This document shows positions 1 through 10,141 of a stretch of DNA of 64,000 bases, piece after piece. The notes under the pieces were generated by a model, which made no database searches, had not been told where the DNA came from, and saw nothing but the letters and a program-made list of their open reading frames with translations. The DNA is from Atherix ibis. Taxonomy: Eukaryota > Arthropoda > Insecta > Diptera > Athericidae. Every line of letters starts with the position of its first letter. Position 1 is the stretch's first letter. Made by a program: the position numbers and the translations under genes. The DNA lies in contig OY282608.1 of assembly GCA_958298945.1 (NCBI GenBank), forward strand, positions 77,052,806 to 77,116,805. The letters run 5' to 3'.

Positions 1-623
1 GTTGGCTTATTGGTTTGTTGGTTTGTTGGTTTGTTGGTTTGTTGGTTTGTTGGCTTGTGGGTTTGTTGGTTTTTTGGTTTTTTGGTTTGTTGGTTTGTTG
101 GTTTGTTTGTTTGTTGGTTTCATCGTTTGTTGGCTTGTTGGTTTGTTGGCTTGTTAGCTTGTTGGTATGTTGGTTTGTTGGTTTGTTAGTTTGTTTGTTT
201 TTTGGTTTGTTGGCTTGTTGGCTTGTTGGTTTGTTGGTTTGTTGGTTTGTTGGCTTGTTGGTTTGTTGGTTTGTTGGTTTGTTGGTTTGTTGGTTTGCTG
301 GTTTGTTGGTTTGTTTGATTGTTGGTTTGCTCGTTTGTTGGCTTGTTGGTTTATTGGTTTGTTGGTTTGTTGGTTTGTTGGTTTGTTGGTTTGTTGTTTT
401 GTTGGTTTGCTTGTTTGTTGGTTTGTTGGTTTGTTGGTTTTTTGGTTTGTTTGTTTGTTGGTTTGTTGGTTTGTTGGTTTCTTCGTTTGTTGGTTTTTTG
501 GTTTCTTCGTTTATTGGTTTTTTGGTTTGTTGGTTTGTTGGTTTGTTGGTTTGTTGGTTTGTTGGTTTTTTGGTTTGTTGGCTTGTTGGTTTGTTGGTTT
601 GTTGGTTTGTTGGTTTGTTGGTT
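1..623 (+). repeat. Left-edge block, also found at 2,111 and 3,175
   Basis: The window opens in the middle of a composite block that recurs with the same order of variants starting at 2,111 (spacing 2,110) and 3,175 (1,064 further). Landmarks in order are the doubled GGTTTTTT near 70-85, TTTCATCG at 118, GTATGTTGG near 167, TTTGATTGTTGG near 314, TTGTTTTGTTGG near 392 and the TTTCTTCG pair near 478-505. One visible difference is a GTGGG at 57-61 where the other copies have GTTGG. Related blocks with the same landmarks recur near 9,672, 11,311, 12,831 and 13,767. Confidence 0.85.
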
Positions 624-1350
624 TAATGGTTTGTTGGTTTTTGGTTTGTAGGCTTGGTTGTTTGTTGGTTTGTTGGTTTGTTCGTTTGTTCTTTTGTTGG
701 CTTGTTGGTTTGTTGGTTTGTTGGTTTGTTGATTGGTTTGTTTGTTGGTTTGATCGTTTGTTGGCTTGTTGGTTTGTTGGCTTGTTGCCTTGTTGGCTTG
801 TTGGCTTGTTGGCTTGTTGGTTTGTTAGTTTGTTGGTTTGTTGGTTTGTTGGTTTGTTGGTTTGTTGGCTTGTTGGTTTGTTGGCTTGTTGGTTTGTTGG
901 TTTGTTGGTTTGTTGGTTTGTTGGTTTGTTGGTTTGTTGGTTTAATGGTTTGTTGGTTTTTGGTTTGTAGGCTTGTTTGTTTGTTGGTTTGTTGGTTTGT
1001 TCGTTTGTTCGTTTGTTGGCTTGTTGGTTTGTTGGTTTGTTGGTTTGTTGATTTGTTTGTTTGTTGGTTTGATCGTTTGTTGGCTTGTTGGTTTGTTGGC
1101 TTGTTGCCTTGTGTGCTTGTTGGCTTGTTGACTTGTTGGCTTGTTGGTTTGTTAGTTTGTTGGTTTGTTGGTTTGTTGGTTTGTTGGCTTGTTGGTTTGT
1201 TGGCTTGTTGGTTTGTTGGCTGGTTGGCTTGTTGGTTTGTTGGCTTGTTTGTTTGTTGGTTTGTTCGTTTGTTGGCTTGTTGGTTTGCTGGCTTGTTGGC
1301 TTGTTGGCATGTTGGTTTGTTCGTTTGTTGGTTTGTTGGTTTGTTGGTTT
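624..1350 (+). repeat. TAATGG...TTGTAGG module, two tandem partial copies
   Basis: This stretch begins with TAATGG at 624, followed by a seven-base unit GGTTTTT and then TTTGTAGG near 647. The same landmarks recur at 943. Downstream come TTTGATCG (near 747 and 1,067), TTGCCTTG and runs of GGCTTGTT. The TAATGG module recurs at 5,179, 6,443, 7,649, 10,151, 11,662 and 15,795, so it is one of the main building blocks of the left part of the array. TGTAGG supplies stop codons in one frame, and the short GGTTTTT unit shifts the octamer phase by one base in each copy. Confidence 0.8.
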
Positions 1351-1526
1351 GTTAGTTTGCTGGTTTGTTGGTTTGTTGGTTTGCTGGTTTGTTGGTTTGT
1401 TGGTTTGCTGGTTTGTTGGTTTGTTGGTTTTTTGGTTTTTTGGTTTGTTGGCTTATTGGCTTGTTGGTTTGTTGGTTTGTTGGTTTGTTGGTTTGTTGGT
1501 TTCTTCGTTTGTTGGTTTTTTGGTTT

Positions 1527-3654
1527 CTTCGTTTGTTGGTTTTTTGGTTTGTTGGTTTGTTGGTTTGTTGGTTTGTTGGTTTGTTGGTTTTTTGGTTTGT
1601 TGGCTTGTTGGTTTGTTGGTTTGTTGGTTTGTTGGTTTGTTGGCTTCTTGGCTTGTAGGCAAGTTGGTTTGTTGGTATGTTGGTTTGTTGGTTTGTTGGT
1701 TTTTTGGTTTGTTGGTTTGTTGTTTTGTTGGTTTGTTGGTTTGTTGGTTTGTTGGTTTTTTGGTTTGTTGGCTTGTTGGTTTGTTGGTTTGTTGGTTTGT
1801 TGGTTTGTTGGCGTCTTGGCTTGTTGGCAAGTTGGTTTGTTGGTTTTTTTGTTTGTTGGCTTATTGGTTTGTTGGTTTGTTGGTTTGTTGGTTTGTTGGT
1901 TTGTTGGTTTCTTCGTTTGCTGGTTTTTTGGTTTCTTCGTTTGTTGGTTTTTTGGTTTGTTGGTTTGTTGGTTTGTTGGTTTGTTGGTTTATTGGTTTGT
2001 TGGTTTGTTGGTTTTTTGGTTTGTTGGCTTGTTAGTTTGTTGGTTTGTTGGTTTGTTGGTTTGTTGGCTTCTTGGCTTGTTGGCAAGTTAGTTTGTTGGT
2101 TTTTTGGTTTGTTGGCTTATTGGTTTGTTGGTTTGTTGGTTTGTTGGTTTGTTGGTTTGTTGGCTTGTTGGTTTGTTGGTTTTTTGGTTTTTTGGTTTGT
2201 TGGTTTGTTGGTTTGTTTGTTTGTTGGTTTCATCGTTTGTTGGCTTGTTGGTTTGTTGGCTTGTTAGCTTGTTGGTATGTTGGTTTGTTGGTTTGTTAGT
2301 TTGTTTGTTTTTTGGTTTGTTGGCTTGTTGGCTTGTTGGTTTGTTGGTTTGTTGGTTTGTTGGCTTGTTGGTTTGTTGGTTTGTTGGTTTGTTGGTTTGT
2401 TGGTTTGCTGGTTTGTTGGTTTGTTTGATTGTTGGTTTGCTCGTTTGTTGGCTTGTTGGTTTATTGGTTTGTTGGTTTGTTGGTTTGTTGGTTTGTTGGT
2501 TTGTTGTTTTGTTGGTTTGCTTGTTTGTTGGTTTGTTGGTTTGTTGGTTTTTTGGTTTGTTTGTTTGTTGGTTTGTTGGTTTGTTGGTTTCTTCGTTTGT
2601 TGGTTTTTTGGTTTGTTGGTTTGTTGGTTTGTTGGTTTGTTGGTTTGTTGGTTTTTTGGTTTGTTGGCTTGTTGGTTTGTTGGTTTGTTGGTTTGTTGGT
2701 TTGTTGGCTTCTTGGCTTGTAGGCAAGTTGGTTTGTTGGTATGTTGGTTTGTTGGTTTGTTGGTTTTTTGGTTTGTTGGTTTGTTGTTTTGTTGGTTTGT
2801 TGGTTTGTTGGTTTGTTGGTTTTTTGGTTTGTTGGCTTGTTGGTTTGTTGGTTTGTTGGTTTGTTGGTTTGTTGGCGTCTTGGCTTGTTGGCAAGTTGGT
2901 TTGTTGGTTTTTTTGTTTGTTGGCTTATTGGTTTGTTGGTTTGTTGGTTTGTTGGTTTGTTGGTTTGTTGGTTTCTTCGTTTGCTGGTTTTTTGGTTTCT
3001 TCGTTTGTTGGTTTTTTGGTTTGTTGGTTTGTTGGTTTGTTGGTTTGTTGGTTTATTGGTTTGTTGGTTTGTTGGTTTTTTGGTTTGTTGGCTTGTTAGT
3101 TTGTTGGTTTGTTGGTTTGTTGGTTTGTTGGCTTCTTGGCTTGTTGGCAAGTTAGTTTGTTGGTTTTTTGGTTTGTTGGCTTATTGGTTTGTTGGTTTGT
3201 TGGTTTGTTGGTTTGTTGGTTTGTTGGCTTGTTGGTTTGTTGGTTTTTTGGTTTTTTGGTTTGTTGGTTTGTTGGTTTGTTTGTTTGTTGGTTTCATCGT
3301 TTGTTGGCTTGTTGGTTTGTTGGCTTGTTAGCTTGTTGGTATGTTGGTTTGTTGGTTTGTTAGTTTGTTTGTTTTTTGGTTTGTTGGCTTGTTGGCTTGT
3401 TGGTTTGTTGGTTTGTTGGTTTGTTGGCTTGTTGGTTTGTTGGTTTGTTGGTTTGTTGGTTTGTTGGTTTGCTGGTTTGTTGGTTTGTTTGATTGTTGGT
3501 TTGCTCGTTTGTTGGCTTGTTGGTTTATTGGTTTGTTGGTTTGTTGGTTTGTTGGTTTGTTGGTTTGTTGTTTTGTTGGTTTGCTTGTTTGTTGGTTTGT
3601 TGGTTTGTTGGTTTTTTGGTTTGTTTGTTTGTTGGTTTGTTGGTTTGTTGGTTT
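1527..3654 (+). repeat. Two tandem copies of a 1,064-bp higher-order unit
   Basis: Rare variants repeat at exactly 1,064 bases, which is 133 octamers. TTCTTCG at 1,527 matches 2,591; the TTGTAGGCAAG variant at about 1,657 matches 2,721; and 1,677-2,267 gives the same translated string as 2,741-3,331. Copy 1 runs from about 1,527 to 2,590 and copy 2 from about 2,591 to 3,654. After that the start of a third, diverging copy can be followed. A spacing that is an exact multiple of 8 means this duplication kept the octamer register, as expected from unequal exchange in register. Confidence 0.88.
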
Positions 3655-4660
3655 CTTCGTTTGTTGGTTTTTTGGTTTCTTCGTTTATTGGTTTTTTGGT
3701 TTGTTGGTTTGTTGGTTTGTTGGTTTGTTGGTTTGTTGGTTTTTTGGTTTGTTGGCTTGTTGGTTTGTTGGTTTGTTGGTTTGTTGGTTTGTTGGTTTGT
3801 TGGTTTGTTGGCTTCTTGGCTTGTTGGCAAGGTGGTTTGTTGGTTTGTTGGTTTGTTGGTTTGTTGGTTTGTTGGTTTGTTGGTTTTTTGGTTTGTTGGC
3901 TTATTGGTTTGTTGGTTTGTTGGTTTGTTGGTTTGTTGGTTTGTTGGTTTCTTCGTTTGTTGGTTTTTTGGTTTCTTCGTTTGTTGGTTTTTTGGTTTGT
4001 TGGTTTGTTGGTTTGTTGTTTTGTTGGTTTGTTGGTTTGTTGGTTTGTTGGTTTTTTGGTTTGTTGGCTTGTTGGTTTGTTGGTTTGTTGGTTTGTTGGT
4101 TTGTTGGCTTCTTGGCTTGTTGGCAAGTTGGTTTGTTGGTTTTTTGGTTTGTTGGCTTATTGGTTTGTTGGTTTGTTGGTTTGTTGGTTTGTTGGCTTGT
4201 TGGTTTGTTGGTTTTTTGGTTTTTTGTTTTGTTGGTTTGTTGGTTTGTTTGTTTGTTGGTTTCATCTTTTGTTGGCTTGTTGGTTTGTTGGCTTGTTGGC
4301 TTGTTGGCATGTTGGTTTGTTGGTTTGTTAGTTTGTTGGTTTTTTGGTTTGTTGGATTGTTGGCTTGTTGGTTTGTTGGTTTGTTGGCTTGTTGGTTTGT
4401 TGGTTTGTTGTTTTGTTGGTTTGTTGGTTTGTTGGTTTGTTGGTTTGTTGGTTTGTTGGTTTGTTTGATTGTTGGTTTGTTCGTTTGTTGGCTTGTTGGT
4501 TTATTGGTTTCTTGGTTTGTTGGTTTGTTGGTTTGTTGGTTTGTTGTTTTGTTGGTTTGCTTGTTTGTTGGTTTGTTGGTTTGTTGGTTTTTTGGCTTGT
4601 TTGTTTGTTGGCTTGTTGGCTTGTTGGTCTGTTAGTTTGTTTGTTTGTTTGTTTGTTGGT
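3655..4660 (+). repeat. Degenerate continuation with GGCAAGGTGG and CATCTTTT variants
   Basis: Past the 1,064-bp copies the same kinds of module continue, with first appearances of two sub-variants. GGCAAGGTGG appears near 3,826 in place of GGCAAGTTGG, and TTTCATCTTTT near 4,260 in place of TTTCATCG. Both recur further right: GGCAAGGTGG near 9,371, 13,467, 17,687, 19,882 and 22,531, and CATCTTTT near 14,871, 18,130, 20,317 and 22,965. Neither is seen beyond about 23 kb. The stretch leads into the first GTCGGGTTAT marker at 4,663. Confidence 0.75.
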
Positions 4661-4754
4661 TTGTCGGGTTATTTGTTTGTTGGTTTGTTGGTTTTTGTTG
4701 GTTTGTTGGTTTGTTTGTTTGTTGGTTTGTTGGTTTGTTAGTTTGTCGGTTTGT

Positions 4755-7270
4755 TGTTGTTTGTTGGTTTGTTGGTTTGTTGGTTTGTTGGTTTGTTGGT
4801 TTTTTGGTTTGTTGGTTTGTTGGTTTGTTCGTTTGTTGGTTTGTTGGTTTGTTGGTTTGTTGGTTTGTTCGTTTGTTTGTTTGTTGGTTTGTTCGTTTGT
4901 TGGTTTGTTGGTTTGTTCGTTTGTTGGTTTGTTGGTTTGCTGTTTTGTTGGTTTGTTCGTTTTTTGGTTTGTTGGTTTGTTGGTTTGTTGGCTTGTTGGT
5001 TTGTTGGTTTGTTGGCTTGTTGGTTTGTCGGTTTGTTGGTTTGTTGGTTTGTTGGCTTGTTGCGTTTTTTGGTTTGTTGGTTTGTTGGTTTGTTGGTTTG
5101 TTGGTTTGTTGGTTTGTTGGTTTGTTGGTTTGTTGGTTTGTTGGTTTGTTGGTTTGTTGGTTTGTTGGTTTGTTGGTTTAATGGTTTGTTGTTTTTTGGT
5201 TTGTAGGCTTGTTTGTTTGTTGGTTTGTTGGTTTGTTCGTTTGCTCGTTTGTTGGCTTGTTGGTTTGTTGGTTTGTTGGTTTGTTGGTTTGTTGATTTGT
5301 TTGTTTGTTGGTTTGATCGTTTGTTGGCTTGTTGGTTTGTTGGCTTGTTGCCTTGTTGGCTTGTTGGCTTGTTGGCTTGTTGGTTTGTTAGTTTGTTGGT
5401 TTGTTGGTTTGTTGGTTGTTGGCTTGTTGGTTTGTTGGTTTGTTGGTTTGTTGGTTTCTTCGTTTGTTGGTTTTTTGGTTTCTTCGTTTGTTGGTTTTTT
5501 GGTTTGTTGGTTTGTTGGTTTGTTGGTTTGTGGTTTGTTGGTTTGTTGGTTTGTTGGTTTGTTGGTTTTTTGGTTTGTTGGCTTGTTGGTTTGTTGGTTT
5601 GTTGGTTTGCTGGTTTGTTCGCTTGTTCGTTTGTTGGCTTCTTGGTTTGTTGGCTTGTTGGTTTGTTGGTTTGTTGGTTTTTTGGTTTGTTGGTTTGTTC
5701 GTTTGTTGGTTTGTTGGTTTGTTCGTTTGTTGGTTTGTTGGCTTGTTGGTTTGTTGGTGTGTTGGTTTCTTGGTTTGTTGGTTTGTTGGCTTGTTGGTTT
5801 GTTGGTTTGTTCGTTTGTTGGATTGTTGGTTTGTTGGCTTGTTGGCTTGTTGGTTTGTTGGTTTGTTGGCTAGTTGGTTTGTTGGTTTGTTGGTTTGTTG
5901 GTTTGTTGGTTTCTTGGTTTGTTCGTTTGTTTGTTTGTTGGTTTGTTCGTTTGTTGGTTTGTTGGTTTGTTCGTTTGTTGGTTTGTTGGTTTGCTATTTT
6001 GTTGGTTTGTTCGTTTGTTGTTGTTTGTTAGTTTGTTGGTTTGTTGGTTTGTTGGTTTTTTGGTTTGTTGGTTTGTTGGTTTGTTCGTTTGTTGGTTTGT
6101 TGGTTTGTTGGTTTGTTGGTTTGTTCGTTTGTTTGTTTGTTGGTTTGTTCGTTTGTTGGTTTGTTGGTTTGTTCGTTTGTTGGTTTGTTGGTTTGCTGTT
6201 TTGTTGGTTTGTTCGTTTTTTGGTTTGTTGGTTTGTTGGTTTGTTGGCTTGTTGGTTTGTTGGTTTGTTGGCTTGTTGGTTTGTCGGTTTGTTGGTTTGT
6301 TGGTTTGTTGGCTTGTTGCGTTTTTTGGTTTGTTGGTTTGTTGGTTTGTTGGTTTGTTGGTTTGTTGGTTTGTTGGTTTGTTGGTTTGTTGGTTTGTTGG
6401 TTTGTTGGTTTGTTGGTTTGTTGGTTTGTTGGTTTGTTGGTTTAATGGTTTGTTGTTTTTTGGTTTGTAGGCTTGTTTGTTTGTTGGTTTGTTGGTTTGT
6501 TCGTTTGTTCGTTTGTTGGCTTGTTGGTTTGTTGGTTTGTTGGTTTGTTGGTTTGTTGATTTGTTTGTTTGTTGGTTTGATCGTTTGTTGGCTTGTTGGT
6601 TTGTTGGCTTGTTGCCTTGTTGGCTTGTTGGCTTGTTGGCTTGTTGGTTTGTTAGTTTGTTGGTTTGTTGGTTTGTTGGTTGTTGGCTTGTTGGTTTGTT
6701 GGTTTGTTGGTTTGTTGGTTTCTTCGTTTGTTGGTTTTTTGGTTTCTTCGTTTGTTGGTTTTTTGGTTTGTTGGTTTGTTGGTTTGTTGGTTTGTGGTTT
6801 GTTGGTTTGTTGGTTTGTTGGTTTGTTGGTTTTTTGGTTTGTTGGCTTGTTGGTTTGTTGGTTTGTTGGTTTGCTGGTTTGTTCGCTTGTTCGTTTGTTG
6901 GCTTCTTGGTTTGTTGGCTTGTTGGTTTGTTGGTTTGTTGGTTTTTTGGTTTGTTGGTTTGTTCGTTTGTTGGTTTGTTGGTTTGTTCGTTTGTTGGTTT
7001 GTTGGCTTGTTGGTTTGTTGGTGTGTTGGTTTCTTGGTTTGTTGGTTTGTTGGCTTGTTGGTTTGTTGGTTTGTTCGTTTGTTGGATTGTTGGTTTGTTG
7101 GCTTGTTGGCTTGTTGGTTTGTTGGTTTGTTGGCTAGTTGGTTTGTTGGTTTGTTGGTTTGTTGGTTTCTTGGTTTGTTCGTTTGTTTGTTTGTTGGTTT
7201 GTTCATTTGTTGGTTTGTTGGTTTGTTCGTTTGTTGGTTTGTTGGTTTGCTATTTTGTTGGTTTGTTCGT
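4755..7270 (+). repeat. Two tandem copies of a 1,264-bp higher-order unit
   Basis: The variant order from about 4,755 to 6,018 repeats from about 6,019 to 7,270 at a spacing of 1,264 bases (158 octamers). Matching landmarks are TTGTTGTTG (about 4,752 and 6,017), TTGCGTTTTTTGG (about 5,060 and 6,316), TAATGG (5,179 and 6,443), the five-base-short GGTTGTTGG (about 5,414 and 6,678) and GTGGTTTGTTGG (about 5,530 and 6,794). Late in the unit the spacing falls to 1,256, so copy 2 has lost one octamer. Compared with the flanks, this unit is rich in TTCGTTTG units and poor in GGCAAGTT. Confidence 0.87.
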
Positions 7271-7444
7271 TTGTTGGTTTGTTGGTTTGTTCGTTTGTTG
7301 GTTTGTTGGTTTGCTATTTTGTTGGTTTGTTCGTTTGTTGGTTTGTTGGTTTGTTGGTTTGTTGGCTTGTTGGTTTGTTGGTTTGTTGGCTTGTTGGTTT
7401 GTTGGTTTGTTGGTTTGTTGGTTGGTTGGCTTGTTGGGTTTTTT

Positions 7445-7588
7445 GGTTTGTTGGTTTGTTGGTTTGTTGGTTTGTTGGTTTGTTGGTTTGTTGGTTTGTT
7501 GGTTTGTTGGTTTGTTGGTTTGTTGGTTTGTTGGTTTGTTGGTTTGTTGGTTTGTTGGTTTGTTGGTTTGTTGGTTTGTTGGTTTGTT
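7445..7588 (+). repeat. Eighteen perfect consensus units in a row
   Basis: From the GG at 7,445 to the GATTTGTT unit that starts at 7,589, the sequence is 18 uninterrupted GGTTTGTT units. This is among the longest perfectly homogeneous tracts I see. Similar but shorter pure tracts lie at about 15,663-15,792, 48,864-48,979, 54,859-54,977 and 62,268-62,379. They define the consensus octamer without ambiguity. Confidence 0.93.
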
Positions 7589-7648
7589 GATTTGTTGGTT
7601 TGTTGGTTTGTTGGTTTGTTGGTTTGTTGGTTTGTTTGTTTGTTGGTT

Positions 7649-10140
7649 TAATGGTTTGTTGGTTTTTGGTTTGTAGGCTTGTTTGTTTGTTGGTTTGTTG
7701 GTTTGTTCGTTTGTTCGTTTGTTGGCTTGTTGGTTTGTTGGTTTGTTGGTTTGTTGATTTGTTTGTTTGTTGGTTTGATCGTTTGTTGGCTTGTTGGTTT
7801 GTTGGCTTGTTGCCTTGTTGGCTTGTTGGCTTGTTGACTTGTTGGCTTGTTGGTTTGTTAGTTTGTTGGTTTGTTGGTTTGTTGGTTTGTTGGCTTGTTG
7901 GTTTGTTGGCTTGTTGGTTTGTTGGCTGGTTGGCTTGTTGGTTTGTTGGCTTGTTTTTTTGTTGGTTTGTTCGTTTGTTGGCTTGTTGGTTTGCTGGCTT
8001 GTTGGCTTGTTGGCATGTTGGTTTGTTGGTTTGTTGGTTTGTTGGTTTGTTGGTTTGTTAGTTTGCTGGTTTGTTGGTTTGTTGGTTTGCTGGTTTGTTG
8101 GTTTGTTGGTTTGCTGGTTTGTTGGTTTGTTGGTTTTTTGGTTTTTTGGTTTGTTGGCTTATTGGCTTGTTGGTTTGTTGGTTTGTTGGTTTGTTGGTTT
8201 GATGGTTTCTTCGTTTGTTGGTTTTTTGGTTTCTTCGTTTGTTGGTTTTTCGGTTTGTTGGTTTGTTGGTTTGTTGGTTTGTTGGTTTGTTGGTTTGTTG
8301 GTTTTTTGGTTTGTTGGCTTGTTGGTTTGTTGGTTTGTTGGTTTGTTGGTTTGTTGGCTTCTTGGCTTGTAGGCAAGTTGGTTTGTTGGTTTGTTGGTTT
8401 TTTGGTTTGTTGGTTTGTTGGTTTGTTGGTTTGTTGGTTTGTTGGTTTGTTGGTTTTTTGGTTTATTGGCTTGTTGGTTTGTTGGTTTGTTGGTTTGTTG
8501 GTTTGTTGGCTTCTTGGCTTGTTGGCAAGTTGGTTTGTTGGTTTTTCGGTTTGTTGGCTTATTGGTTTGTTGGTTTGTTGGTTTGTTGGTTTGTTGGTTT
8601 GTTGGTTTCTTCGTTTGCTGGTTTTTGGGTTTCTTCGTTTGTTGGTTTTTTGGTTTGTTGGTTTGTTGGTTTGTTGGTTTGTTGGTTTGTTGGTTTGTTG
8701 GTTTTTTGGTTTGTTGGCTTGTTGGTTTGTTGGTTTGTTGGTTTGTTGGTTTGTTGGCTTCTTGGCTTGTAGGCAAGTTGGTTTGTTGGTTTGTTGGTTT
8801 GTTGGTTTTTTGGTTTGTTGGTTTGTTGGTTTGTTGGTTTGTTGGTTTGTTGGTTTGTTGGTTTTTTGGTTTTTGGCTTGTTGGTTTGTTGGTTTGTTGG
8901 TTTGTTGGTTTGTTGGCTTCTTGGCTTGTTGGCAAGTTGGTTTGTTGGTTTTTTGGTTTGTTGGCTTATTGGTTTGTTGGTTTGTTGGTTTGTTGGTTTG
9001 TTGGTTTGTTGGTTTCTTCGTTTGCTGGTTTTTTGGTTTCTTCGTTTGTTGGTTTTTTGGTTTGTTGGTTTGTTGGTTTGCTGGTTTGTTGGTTTGTTTG
9101 ATTGTTGGTTTGTTCGTTTGTTGGCTTGTTGGTTTATTGGTTTGTTGGTTTGTTGGTTTGTTGGTTTGTTGGTTTGTTGGTTTGTTGGTTTGCTTGTTTG
9201 TTGGTTTGTTGGTTTGCTGGTTTGTTGGTTTGTTTGATTGTTGGTTTGTTCGTTTGTTGGCTTGTTGGTTTATTGGTTTGTTGGTTTGTTGGTTTGTTGG
9301 TTTTTTGGTTTGTTGGCTTGTTGGTTTGTTCGTTTGTTGGTTTGTTGGTTTGTTGGCTTCTTGGCTTGTTGGCAAGGTGGTTTGTTGGTTTGTTGGTTTG
9401 TTGGTTTGTTGGTTTTTTGGTTTGTTGGCTTATTGGTTTGTTGGTTTGTTGGTTTGTTGGTTTGTTGGTTTGTTGGTTTGTTGGTTTGTTGGTTTGTTGG
9501 TTTCTTCGTTTGCTGGTTTTTTGGTTTCTTCGTTTGTTGGTTTTTTGGTTTGTTGGTTTGTTGGTTTCTTGGTTTCTTGGTTTGTTGGTTTGTTGGTTTG
9601 TTGGTTTGTTGGTTTGTTGGTTTGTTGGCTTCTTGGCTTGTTGGCAAGTTAGTTTGTTGGTTTTTTGGTTTGTTGGCTTATTGGTTTGTTGGTTTGTTGG
9701 TTTGTTGGTTTGTTGGTTTATTGGCTTGTTGGTTTGTTGGTTTTTTGGTTTTTTGGTTTGTTGGTTTGTTGGTTTGTTTGTTTGTTGGTTTCATCGTTTG
9801 TTGGCTTGTTGGTTTGTTGGCTTGTTAGCTTGTTGGTATGTTGGTTTGTTGGTTTGTTAGTTTGTTTGTTTTTTGGTTTGTTGGCTTGTTGGCTTGTTGG
9901 TTTGTTGGTTTGTTGGTTTGTTGGCTTGTTGGTTTGTTGGTTTGTTGGTTTGTTGGTTTGTTGGTTTGCTGGTTTGTTGGTTTGTTTGATTGTTGGTTTG
10001 TTCGTTTGTTGGCTTGTTGGTTTATTGGTTTGTTGGTTTGTTGGTTTGTTGGTTTGTTGGTTTGTTGTTTTGTTGGTTTGCTTGTTTGTTGGTTTGTTGG
10101 TTTGTTGGTTTTTTGGTTTGTTGGTTTGTTGGTTTGTTGG
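7649..10140 (+). repeat. Mixed block with repeated GGCTTCTT-GGCTTGTT-GGCAAGTT modules
   Basis: The block opens with the TAATGG module at 7,649. It then runs through several short modules in which TTCTTCG pairs alternate with the GGCTTCTT, GGCTTGTT, GGCAAGTT triplet; the AGGCAAG form sits near 8,369 and 8,769, and GGCAAG near 8,523 and 8,930. Module spacing within the block is irregular, from about 150 to 400 bases. A phase-breaking GGTTTTTGG occurs near 8,870. The TTTGATTGTTGG marker occurs twice close together, near 9,088 and 9,233, which suggests a small local duplication of about 144 bases. Confidence 0.75.
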
Positions 10141-10141
10141 T

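Noticed and set aside
4663..4680. GTCGGGTTAT sites as possible regulatory or replication-origin motifs
   Set aside because: They recur only because the module carrying them was duplicated. They are explained as two or three substitutions in the octamer, and nothing independent supports a regulatory role.
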